The notes: a model not told the origin generated them from the letters alone. DNA of 64,000 bases from Micromonospora sp. WMMD812 (GCF_027497215.1 NZ_CP114904.1:3246001-3310000); one strand, 5' to 3'. Numbered from the stretch's first letter, positions 43,784 to 53,385 are shown. Translations and numbers: made by a program.

Positions 43784-43827
43784 GGTGCGCCGCCAGGGAC
43801 TCGAACCCCGAACCCGCGGATTAAGAG
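43784..43827 (-). other. Second att-type site: 3' part of tRNA-Lys(CTT)
   Basis: Identical over 44 bp to 36000-36043, again from the anticodon loop to the acceptor end and without the 5' half. As the left copy keeps the tRNA terminator, an intact tRNA-Lys gene should lie further right, beyond this window, if the array is tandem. 43828-44204 shows no gene I can support. Confidence 0.87.
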
Positions 43828-44204
43828 CCTGATCTCGGTCGAGTCACCCGGTCCAACCGGGTCGCGTGAGTCCACCTGTTCGCGGTCATGGCCCGATTCG
43901 GTCGAGTCGGCGTCCCAGTCAATCCACCGGACCACGGCCCTGTCCACGGCGCCCGAGCACCCACGGAGCGCCCACGGCCGATGGGCGGGCCACCCTTTCC
44001 GCGCCAACTACAGTCACCCGGCTCGCCGAGTGGGCAGGACCGGCCCGCGCCATGGATGCGCCCGAGCAGCCGCCTACCCTCCTCCGCCTCGGTTCACCAC
44101 ACAATCAGAATCTTGACAGTTCTGGATTTTGATCCGCTATCGGGTAGATCCGCCCGACTCTCCGGAGAAGACAGCAATCCACAGCCGGGACTATCGTACG
44201 TACG

Positions 44205-46670
44205 GTGACAGCCACCTTCGGGATGAGCGAGGACGAGACCTGCCGGGCGTTCGTTCTCCCCGCCCTTGAAGCTTCCGGATGGGCAAGCGAGCAGATCCGG
44301 CCGCAATTCCGGATCAACGACGGCCGCCTGACACCGACGCCCAAGCGTCACGCCCAGGATGATCCTGTAATCGCCGACTACGTGTTGGAGTACGTGCCGG
44401 ACGTTGCCGTCGCGGTCGTGGAGGCCAAGCGGTGGCGTATCGACGCCAACGACGGCGTAGAGCAGGCACGCCGGTACGCCGCGAAGCTGGGACTGTCCTT
44501 CGCCTACGCCACCAACGGTCGCCAGATCGTGGAGATCGACTACAGCGGGGCCACCCCGGCCATTCGCGACATCGACCGCTTCCCGTCCCCAGGAGAGCTG
44601 TGGGCCCGATACGTCACCGACCTGCAGGCAGACTCCGACGTCGGACGGGAACTACTGAAGTCGCCCTACGACCACACACTGCGGAACTCCGACAACACTG
44701 CAAAACGTCCGCGCTACTACCAGCGGGTGGCGGTGGCCCGTACGCTCGCGGCGGTCGCCCGCGGCCAGAAGCGGATCCTGCTCGTGCTGGCCACCGGGAC
44801 AGGAAAGACCATGGTGGCGCTCCAGACGGTCGCCAAGCTACAGCGATCACACTGGATCGATGGGCGAAAGCCGAGGGTCCTGTACCTATCGGACCGCTCA
44901 ATGCTCGTCGACGACCCGAAGGACAGATACTTCCTGCCGGTCTTCGGCCCAGACGACGTACACAAGATCAGTGGCGAACCGGTCCAGGGCCGGAAGATCT
45001 ACTTCGCCCTGTACCAGGCGCTGGAGAAGGGTGACGAGGAGGAACTGTTCCGGCGCTACGACGCGGACTACTTCGACCTCGTGATCGTGGACGAGTGCCA
45101 CCGGGGCAGCGCCCGAGACAACTCACAATGGCGCCGGGTGTTGGAGCACTTCGCCCAGGCGACGCAGATCGGCATGACGGCCACCCCAATCAGTAGGAAG
45201 GACGCCGACAACCTCGGCTACTTCGGCGATCCCGTCTACACCTACTCGCTGGCCGACGGCATCGAGGACGGCTATCTCGCGCCCTACCGAGTGCGGCGGG
45301 TCCGACTCAACGTGGACATGGAGGGATACCAAACCGTGCCGGGACAGCGGGACCAGTACGGCAACGAGATCCCCGAAGGGATCTACGGTCCGAAGGACTT
45401 TGAGCGCGTGATGGTCATCCTGGAACGCACGGAGACCGCGGCGCAGTACGTGATCGACTACCTGCGCTCGACCGCAGAAGACGGCAAGCATGGCAAGACC
45501 ATCGTGTTCTGCGAGAACAACGACCACGCCGCGCGGATGCGTAAGGACCTGTTCAACGCCGCCTCGGCAGAGGTGCGCTCGCGTCACGACTACGTCGTCC
45601 GTATCACCGACGCCGATGGGCCGCACGGACGGGCGTTGCTTGACGAGTTCCGCAAGGACGACTCCGACGAACCGGTGATCGCTGTGACGTCCAAGCTTCT
45701 CAACACGGGCATCGATCTACCGGCCGTGCGCAACATCGTGCTGTTCCGCCGTATCGGCTCGATGCCAGAGTTCAAGCAGACCATCGGGCGTGGCACCCGC
45801 CTGTGCCCGGAGATCGGCAAGGGCTCCTTCGACATCATCGACTTCGTCGAAGCCACCCGGCTCTTCAACGACCCAGGGTTCGACGGACCGCCGCTACGAG
45901 TCGTTCGAGATACGGCCGATGAGCAGGGACGCCTGGTGGACAGTGTGCCGGAGGCGCCGGACGGCGGTGAGGTCGATCCAGAGACTGTGGCCGAGCCGGA
46001 GGCGGAGTATGTACAGGCGGAGGGCGGCACCTTCGACGCCTCACGGCCAGACGGGGTGGTGGACGACCCGGACGTGGTGGACCGCATCCGGTCCGGTGGC
46101 AGGCGCTATGTGGTAAGCGGCGTACAGGTGTACAAGTGGGGCGAGCGGCGCTACCAACTGGACACGGACGGCCGGACGATGAGACTGGTGACGATCCAGC
46201 AGTGGGTTCACGATCGCGTCCTGGAACTCGACCTGGCACCGGACAAACTGCGCTCTCGCTGGGCTGCCGCCAGGAGCCGGCGAGAAATCATGGCGATTCT
46301 TCGAAAAGCCGACGTCGAGGCCGAGGAGTTGCCTGCGGAGTTCGGCAGCCCGGACGTCGACCCGATCGATCTGTTGCTCAACGTCGCCTGGGGACTGCCC
46401 CTGGTCAGCCGCGAGGAGCGGCTGTACCGGTTCTTGCACGAGCACCAAGAGTTTTTGGACTCCTTCCAGCCACAGGCCCGGCAGGTGCTGGACGAGATGT
46501 TGCTTAAGTTCGCCGAGTACGGCTCGCCGCAGCTCAAGCCAGAGACCCTTGCGGTCCGGCCCTTCACCGACCTGGGATCGGTGGTGGAACTCGCGAACCG
46601 GTTCGGCGGCGCGCAACCTCTGCACGAGGCTATCGACGACTTGAGCAGGCGCCTCCTAGAGGCATCCTAA
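44205..46670 (+). CDS. hsdR: Type I restriction enzyme, R subunit
   Basis: 821 residues. The N-terminal nuclease domain has the PD-(D/E)xK pattern PDVAVAVVEAKRW (Asp ~66, EAK 73-75). The SF2 helicase follows: Walker A ATGTGKT at 196-202, DECH at 296-299, MTATP, and motif VI region QTIGRGTRLCPE. The C-terminal ~200 residues bind the M/S complex. It cleaves unmodified DNA after ATP-driven translocation. GTG 44205 is used; an in-frame ATG at 44223 is an alternative. The gene is intact. The matching hsdM and hsdS follow after an inserted abiE pair. Confidence 0.95.
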   Translation: MTATFGMSEDETCRAFVLPALEASGWASEQIRPQFRINDGRLTPTPKRHAQDDPVIADYVLEYVPDVAVAVVEAKRWRIDANDGVEQARRYAAKLGLSFAYATNGRQIVEIDYSGATPAIRDIDRFPSPGELWARYVTDLQADSDVGRELLKSPYDHTLRNSDNTAKRPRYYQRVAVARTLAAVARGQKRILLVLATGTGKTMVALQTVAKLQRSHWIDGRKPRVLYLSDRSMLVDDPKDRYFLPVFGPDDVHKISGEPVQGRKIYFALYQALEKGDEEELFRRYDADYFDLVIVDECHRGSARDNSQWRRVLEHFAQATQIGMTATPISRKDADNLGYFGDPVYTYSLADGIEDGYLAPYRVRRVRLNVDMEGYQTVPGQRDQYGNEIPEGIYGPKDFERVMVILERTETAAQYVIDYLRSTAEDGKHGKTIVFCENNDHAARMRKDLFNAASAEVRSRHDYVVRITDADGPHGRALLDEFRKDDSDEPVIAVTSKLLNTGIDLPAVRNIVLFRRIGSMPEFKQTIGRGTRLCPEIGKGSFDIIDFVEATRLFNDPGFDGPPLRVVRDTADEQGRLVDSVPEAPDGGEVDPETVAEPEAEYVQAEGGTFDASRPDGVVDDPDVVDRIRSGGRRYVVSGVQVYKWGERRYQLDTDGRTMRLVTIQQWVHDRVLELDLAPDKLRSRWAAARSRREIMAILRKADVEAEELPAEFGSPDVDPIDLLLNVAWGLPLVSREERLYRFLHEHQEFLDSFQPQARQVLDEMLLKFAEYGSPQLKPETLAVRPFTDLGSVVELANRFGGAQPLHEAIDDLSRRLLEAS

Positions 46671-46698
46671 TAATCAGTTTTAGCATCGGGCGACACGC

Positions 46699-46737
46699 CA
46701 GCACGAAACTAAAGTTTTCTTTTAGGATTTCGTGCTG
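46699..46737. promoter_or_regulatory. Large palindrome before abiEi
   Basis: Outer arms CAGCACGAAA (46699-46708) and TTTCGTGCTG (46728-46737) pair perfectly; inner CTAAA/TTTAG (46709-46713 and 46721-46725) adds a stem. It starts 28 nt after the hsdR stop and ends 13 nt before the abiEi GTG. AbiEi antitoxins bind inverted repeats in their own promoter, so this is a likely operator and possibly also the hsdR terminator. Confidence 0.65.
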
Positions 46738-46750
46738 CTATGGTAACTGT

Positions 46751-47350
46751 GTGCTCCACGACCGTACCGACACGCGAGCCGCCCTCTGGCGCGTCGCGAG
46801 CGGACAGCGCGGCTACTTCACCGCCAGACAGGCGCTGGAGGCAGGATATTCGTACCAGGCGCAGCGCCACCACGCGCAGCGAGGCAACTGGACCCTCGTC
46901 GACCGGGGCATCTATCGCTTTCGAGAGTTCAGCACATTGCCGGGCGGCGCGGACGACCATCTGGTGCGTTGGGCGCTGTGGAGCAGGGGCCGGGCGACTG
47001 TCTCGCACACCACCGCGTTGTCCGTCCATGACCTGGGAACGGCCAACCCGTCCGAAATACACCTCACCGTGCCGCCCGGATTCCGGCAGAAGGACAGCGC
47101 CGTGATCCTCCACCGGGCCGACCTCGCCGCCGACGAAGTCGAAGAACGTGAGGGCTACCGGGTCACCACACCCGTCCGCGCGATCGCCGAGTGCGCAGCC
47201 ACGGGTGTGGATCAGGACGTACTGGACTCCGCCGTTGCCGAGGCACTTCAACAAGGGCTGACTACCCGTCGGCGTCTCCTTGACGCCGCCCAGCGTCTCG
47301 GTGCCCGATCCGAACTCGGTATCGAGCGGGCGCTGCGGGAGATGCCATGA
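46751..47350 (+). CDS. abiEi: Type IV toxin-antitoxin AbiEi antitoxin-like protein
   Basis: 199 residues. The N-terminal winged helix (SGQRGYFTARQALEAGYSYQAQRHHAQRGNWTLVDRGIYRFREF) and the following domain (YRVTTPVRAIAECAATGVDQDVLDSAVAEALQQGLTTRRRLLDAAQRLG) match AbiEi_4-type antitoxins, which repress the operon and counteract AbiEii without direct binding. GTG 46751. Its stop overlaps the AbiEii start (ATGA). A large palindrome lies directly upstream. Confidence 0.88.
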   Translation: MLHDRTDTRAALWRVASGQRGYFTARQALEAGYSYQAQRHHAQRGNWTLVDRGIYRFREFSTLPGGADDHLVRWALWSRGRATVSHTTALSVHDLGTANPSEIHLTVPPGFRQKDSAVILHRADLAADEVEEREGYRVTTPVRAIAECAATGVDQDVLDSAVAEALQQGLTTRRRLLDAAQRLGARSELGIERALREMP

Positions 47351-48245
47351 CCGAAAGGTACCGGAGTGCGAGCGCGCTGCGCCGGGCCCTCGAGACGCGA
47401 CTCAGCCAGGAGGCAACCGACACCGGCACCGATCTGGCACGGCGACGCCGCCTCGTCGTCTTCGACCGCGTCGCCGCCCGTCTCTCGGCCGACCCTACCG
47501 GCGGCTGGATACTCAAAGGCGGTGCCGCTCTGGAGTTCCGCCTTCTCAGCAAGGCCCGCGCCACCAAAGACATGGACCTCGCCGCCTGCCCGGACGGCGG
47601 TCCAGGGCTAGACGGCCGGGAGGTACGAGACCTCCTCATCGACGCGCTCGCGCTCGATGAGGATGGTGATGGATTCCTCTTCCAGGTGTCTCCGCCCACT
47701 CCGTTGACGGCGGACACCGCCGGCCGCAGCGGCTGGCGCTTCTCCATCGAGAGTCGGCTAGCGGGGCGGACCTTTGCCACCGTACGCATCGACGTCGTTA
47801 TGCGTAGTGAGGAAATCTCTCGCCTCGAGCGGCTCTCCTTGCCCAACATGCTGGCATTCGCCGGAACGCCGCACAGGGAAATCCAAGCCGTGGACCGCCG
47901 CCAACACTTCGCGGAGAAGATCCACGCATTCACCCGAGACTACGGAGGCCGCCCCAACACCCGCGTCAAGGACCTCGTGGACCTGGTCCTGCTCATCGAG
48001 AGCGGATTGGCAGCGGACGCGGCCGTGGCGTCAACGCCGTACGGCACGTCTTCGCGGTACGGGCGACGCACCCGGTCCCGGACACGCTTCCCGACCCGCC
48101 TCCGGCCTGGGCGGACACCTACCCCGACATGGCCGAGGGCCTGACCGAAACCTCACCCCGGCTCGAAGCCGCGCTGGAACTCGCGCGCGGCTTCTGGGCC
48201 GCAGCACTCGCCAACGGCAACGCCGACCCGGAACAGAAAGATTAA
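47347..48245 (+). pseudogene. abiEii: AbiEii-like nucleotidyltransferase toxin with a frameshift near the C-terminus
   Basis: The N-terminal ~225 residues are intact: GGWILKGGAALEFRLLSKARATKDMDLAA holds the nucleotidyltransferase motif (KGG, DxD), and EKIHAFTRDYGGRPNTRVKDLVDLVLL the second conserved region. At about 48000-48030 one base is missing, and the proper C-terminus (VNAVRHVFAVRATHPVPDTL ... LELARGFWAAAL) continues in another frame to a stop at 48245, 2 nt before hsdM. The catalytic core is untouched, so a shortened toxin might still act. It could also be an assembly error. Confidence 0.8.
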
Positions 48246-48246
48246 G

Positions 48247-49737
48247 ATGGCATCCGCGAAGACGGGCACCACATCGCGAGCGCGGCTCGCGTCCATCATC
48301 AAGTCGGCCCGCGACACCATGCGCAAGGACGCCGGCCTCAACGGCGACCTCGACCGGCTCCCCCAACTATCCTGGCTGCTGTTCCTCAAGGCGTTCGACC
48401 AGCGTGTCGAGCAGGTGGGGCCGATGCTGAACCCCGACTACCGGCCCACCATCGAAAAGCCGTACCGCTGGCCGGACTGGGCGCCAGACCGCGACTTCAG
48501 CGGCGCCGAGTTGAAGACATTCGTCGACGGGGAACTGATCCCCTACCTCGCCGGGCTCAAGAACAGCGCCGGCAACGCCGATGATCCGCGCAACGTCCTG
48601 TCGACCATCTTCCAGGACGTCATTAACCGGATGCAGTCGGGAACTCTGCTGCGGGACCTGGTGAATCTGGTAGATCAGATCCACTTTGACTCGTCGGACG
48701 ACATCCACACCATGTCATTCGTATACGAGTCGATTCTCAAGGAGATGCGCGACGCGGCCGGCGACTCCGGCGAGTTCTACACCCCCCGCCCCGTGAACCG
48801 CTTCATGGTGCAACAGTCTTTCCTCAAACTGGGCGAGTCGATCCTAGACCCGGCCTGCGGCACGGGGGGCTTCCTGGTGCAGGCATACGAGGAACTTCGA
48901 CTACTGGTCGAGACAGACACCCAACGCAGGCAACTACAGGCAAATCTGCGAGGCATCGAGAAGAAGCCGCTGCCGTACCTGCTGGCCAGCATGAACATGC
49001 TGCTGCATGGCATCGAAGCACCGCGCCTCATTCGGGACAACGCGCTACTGCGGATGCGCGATGCAACGGCGGCGGACAGGGTCGATATGGTGCTGACCAA
49101 TCCGCCGTTCGGCGGTGAGGAGGAACGCTCGGTCGTCCAAAAGTTCCCGAAGGGCTACCAGACCCAGGAGACGTCGTGGCTATTCCTCCACGCGATCCTA
49201 GATCAATTGAAGCGAGACGGCCGCTGCGCAATAGTCCTACCGAATGGCAGCCTCTCTGCCGCCGGCGATAACAGCATCGGCGCCCGTATCAAGAAGAAGC
49301 TGATGAAGGAGTGCAACCTGCACACCATCGTTCGGCTACCGCAGGGCGTCTTCGCACCATACACCCTGATCCCATCGAACTTGCTGTTCTTCGAGAAGGG
49401 GACACCAACACAGGAGGTCTGGTTTTACGAAATCTCGCCACCGGACGGCCGACGCGGCTACACCAAGACCAAACCAATGCGGTTCGAGGAGTTCGAACCC
49501 TGTGTCCAATGGTGGGGTGGCGAAGAACGCCGAGGACGCGAGGAGGGACCCCACGCGTGGAAAATCTCCGCAGACGACGTCGAGAGGGCTGGCTACAATC
49601 TCGACTTGACTAATCCCCACGAGGAAGTTGCCTTGGCCCATCGCCCGCCAGACGAACTCCTGTCGGAGCTGGTTAAGACAGAGAACGAGATTCTCAGCCT
49701 ACTCGAAGAGGTCAAGAATAAGCTGAGGGATAGTTAA
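48247..49737 (+). CDS. hsdM: Type I restriction-modification, M subunit (N6-adenine methyltransferase)
   Basis: 496 residues. The helical N-terminal domain (to ~150) is followed by the SAM-binding motif I DPACGTGGF (201-209) and the catalytic motif IV NPPF (285-288). The C-terminal coiled coil (DELLSELVKTENEILSLLEEVKNKL) contacts HsdS. It is required for both methylation and restriction. It begins 2 nt after the AbiEii stop and shares TAATG with hsdS. Confidence 0.95.
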   Translation: MASAKTGTTSRARLASIIKSARDTMRKDAGLNGDLDRLPQLSWLLFLKAFDQRVEQVGPMLNPDYRPTIEKPYRWPDWAPDRDFSGAELKTFVDGELIPYLAGLKNSAGNADDPRNVLSTIFQDVINRMQSGTLLRDLVNLVDQIHFDSSDDIHTMSFVYESILKEMRDAAGDSGEFYTPRPVNRFMVQQSFLKLGESILDPACGTGGFLVQAYEELRLLVETDTQRRQLQANLRGIEKKPLPYLLASMNMLLHGIEAPRLIRDNALLRMRDATAADRVDMVLTNPPFGGEEERSVVQKFPKGYQTQETSWLFLHAILDQLKRDGRCAIVLPNGSLSAAGDNSIGARIKKKLMKECNLHTIVRLPQGVFAPYTLIPSNLLFFEKGTPTQEVWFYEISPPDGRRGYTKTKPMRFEEFEPCVQWWGGEERRGREEGPHAWKISADDVERAGYNLDLTNPHEEVALAHRPPDELLSELVKTENEILSLLEEVKNKLRDS

Positions 49738-50879
49738 TGCGAGAGATTGTCATGCGCCCACTCGGAACCGGATTAACCCTCTCACTAGACCAGGTCTCAG
49801 TGTCAGAGTGCAATGAATACAAGATTGCCGGCGTGCGAGGGTTCGGCAAGGGCGCTTTTGCTCGCGAAACGATCCGCGGGGATGAGACTTCCTATCGATT
49901 CTTGAATCGCCTACATTCTGGAAACATTATCCTGAGCAGACTAAAGGCATTCGAGGGCGCGATCGCACTTGTGCCCGATGAACTAGATGGCTTCTACGCC
50001 TCGGTCGAATTCCCAACCTTCGAGGTTAACGAAGATGCCGCAGATATTCGCTACATGAAGCACCTCTGCACTTGGCCGAAGTTTTGGCAGAAGCTCCAAG
50101 TAGAGTCGAAGGGAATTGGGGCCCGGAGGGAGCGCGTTAGCGCACAAAGCTTTCTCGCAATCGATGTCCCGCTACCCGACCTTAGGGAACAGCGCCGCAT
50201 CGCCGCGAAGCTCGACACGACAATACCATGCCTTACCCGGATTAACGCCTTACGCGAACGCTCCGTCGAAATCGTCGAGCAGTACGCAGACGCACTGCTG
50301 CGTCCTATAGAAGAGTGCGCCCCGCTCTCGGCCGCGCTGCATCCAAGCAGTGACTTTGTGGAGGTCCACCCTGATGGGATCTATCAAACCGCAGGGATCC
50401 TGAATCGCGGACGAGGCCTCTTCCGTCGCCCGGCAATCTCCGGTAGAGAAACCAAGTACACGCGATACAACCGTCTTCACACAGGACAGTTTGTCTACAG
50501 CAAGCTTTTCGGCTGGGAGGGTTCACTTGCGGTTGTGCCGTCCGACTTTGAAGGTGTCTACGTATCACACGAGTTCCCGACATTCAACATTGATCCCTCT
50601 GCCGCCGACGTAGAGTACATGGGCCATCTGGCTCGATGGCCCGGCCTGCATGATGCTTTGAGAGATAAGGGCACGGGAATGGGTTCCAGGCGGCAACGGG
50701 TCAATGTCGACCGGCTTTTGGCGACGGAGATACCACTCCCTCCCCTCCCTCAGCAACGACGTATCGCGCGGCAGCTCACCATGGTCCGGCGAGCGGTTGA
50801 GCTCGGTACCGAGCAGACCGCCCATCTAACCGCTCTACGTACCGCATCACTTAACGCGGCCTTCGCGGGAAATCTGTAG
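49737..50879 (+). CDS. hsdS: Type I restriction-modification, S (specificity) subunit
   Basis: 380 residues with two target-recognition domains (about 5-150 and 205-345), each followed by a conserved coiled-coil (LPDLREQRRIAAKLDTTIPCL and LPPLPQQRRIARQLTMVRRAVEL). The two domains are clearly related to each other (both contain a pattern like Y.R.NRLH.G..I.S.L, then EFPTF and a WP pair), so each half-site may be read by a similar fold. Codon use is AT-richer than the neighbours, as usual for hsdS. ATG 49737 overlaps the hsdM stop; an in-frame ATG five codons later is possible. Confidence 0.93.
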   Translation: MREIVMRPLGTGLTLSLDQVSVSECNEYKIAGVRGFGKGAFARETIRGDETSYRFLNRLHSGNIILSRLKAFEGAIALVPDELDGFYASVEFPTFEVNEDAADIRYMKHLCTWPKFWQKLQVESKGIGARRERVSAQSFLAIDVPLPDLREQRRIAAKLDTTIPCLTRINALRERSVEIVEQYADALLRPIEECAPLSAALHPSSDFVEVHPDGIYQTAGILNRGRGLFRRPAISGRETKYTRYNRLHTGQFVYSKLFGWEGSLAVVPSDFEGVYVSHEFPTFNIDPSAADVEYMGHLARWPGLHDALRDKGTGMGSRRQRVNVDRLLATEIPLPPLPQQRRIARQLTMVRRAVELGTEQTAHLTALRTASLNAAFAGNL

Positions 50880-50898
50880 CTCGATCGGAGCTGAACTG

Positions 50899-51579
50899 TC
50901 AGCCGTGCTCCACCCGACGCCAATCCTGGTCCGTGACAACCAGATGATCCAGGAACTTGAGTCCGACCGCCTCCGCCCCTGCTGCCAGGCGGGCTGTGGC
51001 TTGGCGGTCGGACTCGCTGGGGTCCACCCGCCCGGTCGGGTGGTTGTGGCTTACCCCGAACGCCGTGCCTCCGGTCGCTAGCACCAACGCCAGAACGTCT
51101 CGGACCGGAAGAGGGAGCGATCGGCCGCGCCTTCGCTGAACACCGCCGTCCGCAGCACGTGCCGACGCTGTTCGCAGACGACGACCACCACCCGTTCGTG
51201 TCGCAGTCCCGCAAGCAGTGGTCGGCTTCAGCGACCAGATCCGCGGAGCCACGGATTCGTGGCCGGCCCGACAGCTCCGCCGGTCGCACCCGACGACTGA
51301 GCTGGAACGCCGCTGCTACTCGGGCAGCCTTCGCTGGGCCGATGCCTGCCAAACCCGCCGGGATCTCGTGCGGGTCGGCCCGCGATAGCTCGTACAGTCC
51401 GCCGTGCCGGGCGATGAGCTGGCTGGCAAGCTCCACGGCGTCGCAGCCATCGGTACCGGAGCCCAGCAGCAGTGCCACAGTTCCCGATCGGACAGGGTCT
51501 CGGAGCCTCGGTTGAGGAGTCGTTCCCGTGGCCGGTCGTCAACCGGGACATCGGCGATGGGCATGGCGTGTTTCCTCAA
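50899..51579 (-). pseudogene. radC: RadC/JAB-domain (UPF0758) gene with several frameshifts
   Basis: Fragments of one RadC protein lie in successive frames: MPIADVPVDDRPRERLLNRG (about 51470-51560), then ALLLGSGTDGCDAVELASQLIARHGGLYELS (from ~51470), then RHERVVVVVCEQRRHVLRTAVFSEGAADRSLF (about 51110-51200), and VRDVLALVLATGGTAFGVSHNHPTGRVDPSESD to the stop. The JAMM metal motif HNHPTG-x5-SESD is still readable. At least three frame changes are needed, so this copy is most likely dead. The start overlaps the DUF262 stop (ATGA). Confidence 0.8.
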
Positions 51580-53294
51580 TCCACCGAGTCGAGGTCGATC
51601 GGTTCATCGGTTAGGGGATCCACATCAAGGTCCGAATCAATGATTTCGTCTCCTACCAGCGGCTCGGCACTGCTGGTGGCGACGTTCGTCGGCTCCGTCG
51701 CCAACCCGATGAGCTGCAACAGCCGCCGGTGTAGCGTCTCGGACCTCACGCGCAGAAACGTGTCGTAGTCGTCCCGTAGTGCCGCCTGGTACGCCTCCTC
51801 GTTCACCAGACAAGTCCGCAGCCGCTGCCGGAGCGCCCCTTCTCCCTCGATGTCAGCCAGATCCCGCAGGTATCGCGACGGCGGGCGGTCGGACACCCAG
51901 ATGTTGCTGTTCGATGTCAGCATGACCAGGTTGCCGCAGACGTTGGCCCGAGCGCCGCTGACTCCGCGTGCTCGCAGGAAGGCCCGGGGAAAGAAGTGGT
52001 GGAACTCCTTGTCATTCTGCCAGGACAGTGCCCTGCCCACGTCGATCCGCTGCCCCGTGAGCAGGTCTAATGGATCTGCGTACGCAAGGATTAAGGCGAG
52101 CAGCTTGCTTGGAGCGTTCCGCTTGGAGAACGCGCTGTGCCGCCACAGGGCGCTGCGGGGCAGCGCCGCAACCGTGTCGACCTCACCGGTTTCTCCCCGG
52201 GCGAACGCGGCTATCGCCTGCGCGTCCTGTGTCATCTGGGCCTCGCTCCAGCCCTTGAAGTACTCGCCGCTGGCGGTCAGCCAGAACCAGCGGCGCAACG
52301 CGTCATACTGCGCGGATGAGGGCTTCGGCAGCTGCCGGAACACCTCTACAAGCACTGCGAACTGGTTGTAATAGGGCAGCGCATCGGCATGCGGAGTGCG
52401 AATCTGAGTACTGAGGAAATCCACCGCTCGCTCAGCCGCCTTCCCCGCTGCCTTTACAGCCTCCCGGAGACGCGGCTTATCCAGCTCCCGCAGGCGGTTG
52501 ATGTCCTGCCTGGAGAACCCGAAGCCGGCTGCGACCGCGATCGTGCGAAGCATGGTCATGGTGTCCACGCGACCGTAATGCTTCGCGTCTAGGACCTGAA
52601 GTAGCGACTCGATTTCGTCCTTGAGATCAAAGTCCGGGCTCCAAGTACTCGCCCGTGCCACATCGACGATGTTCATCGTAGTGCCGGTGCTGTTGATCCG
52701 AACGAAGACCCGCGCCGACTCCTCTGCCGACATGTGGTCCAACGTGACTACGGGGACCAGATAGTTGGCGAACTGCTCGTACAGTCCCGTGGCACGTTCT
52801 CGCAGGTCGGCGGAAAGCTCGGCGACCTGCCCGAAGAGAAGACTCGCCGAGCTCACCGCCCGCATGGGCACGAGATGCGCTGCCATCGCCGTATCCGGAG
52901 TGCGATGGAAGAACCGCTCCTTCTGCAGGTCATAGATGATGTCCCAAGGACCCGTGCCTCCATGCAGAGCACCGAGCACGCTCGCCAGCCTCTGCTGGCC
53001 GTCCAGAATGTATCTCACCGCTCGGCCCGGCCGCGGAGGTTCTACAGCGAGGCCAGCGACAGTGTGCTCGCTCGCGAGCTGCTCGGTGGTTTCCCACAGC
53101 AGTAGGCTGCCAATGGGATAGTTGCGCAGGACCGAGTCGAGGAGTTCGAGGACCTGGTGTGGTCCCCACACGAACGCCCGCTGGTACTTCGGCAGCACGA
53201 TCTCGCCCGTCAGCACGCGGTCTGCGAGCCGAATCATCGGCACAATGGTCGGTTCTGGACCCGCCGGCTGTCGCCGTCGGCCTGCTGCGGTCAC
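51576..53294 (-). CDS. DUF262 (GmrSD-like) defence protein
   Basis: 572 residues. The N-terminal DUF262 has VLPKYQRAFVWGPHQVLELLDSVL and the DGQQR motif (YILDGQQRLASVLGAL), a ParB/Srx-like nucleotide-hydrolysing site. A helical middle follows, and near residue 450 an HNH-like KEFHHFFPRAFLRARG occurs, similar to the DUF1524 nuclease region of GmrSD type IV restriction enzymes. It is intact and next to a type I RM locus. The partner radC overlaps its stop but is broken. DUF262 proteins are known anti-phage factors; the target here is unknown. Confidence 0.85.
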   Translation of the reverse strand: MTAAGRRRQPAGPEPTIVPMIRLADRVLTGEIVLPKYQRAFVWGPHQVLELLDSVLRNYPIGSLLLWETTEQLASEHTVAGLAVEPPRPGRAVRYILDGQQRLASVLGALHGGTGPWDIIYDLQKERFFHRTPDTAMAAHLVPMRAVSSASLLFGQVAELSADLRERATGLYEQFANYLVPVVTLDHMSAEESARVFVRINSTGTTMNIVDVARASTWSPDFDLKDEIESLLQVLDAKHYGRVDTMTMLRTIAVAAGFGFSRQDINRLRELDKPRLREAVKAAGKAAERAVDFLSTQIRTPHADALPYYNQFAVLVEVFRQLPKPSSAQYDALRRWFWLTASGEYFKGWSEAQMTQDAQAIAAFARGETGEVDTVAALPRSALWRHSAFSKRNAPSKLLALILAYADPLDLLTGQRIDVGRALSWQNDKEFHHFFPRAFLRARGVSGARANVCGNLVMLTSNSNIWVSDRPPSRYLRDLADIEGEGALRQRLRTCLVNEEAYQAALRDDYDTFLRVRSETLHRRLLQLIGLATEPTNVATSSAEPLVGDEIIDSDLDVDPLTDEPIDLDSVD

Positions 53295-53385
53295 TGGCCA
53301 TGCCCCCTGTGCTGTCGCCGGAGGAGTGATCTGCGAATCCTACCGAGAGGCACCGACACGCCACCGCGTCGTACGGGATCGGTGG

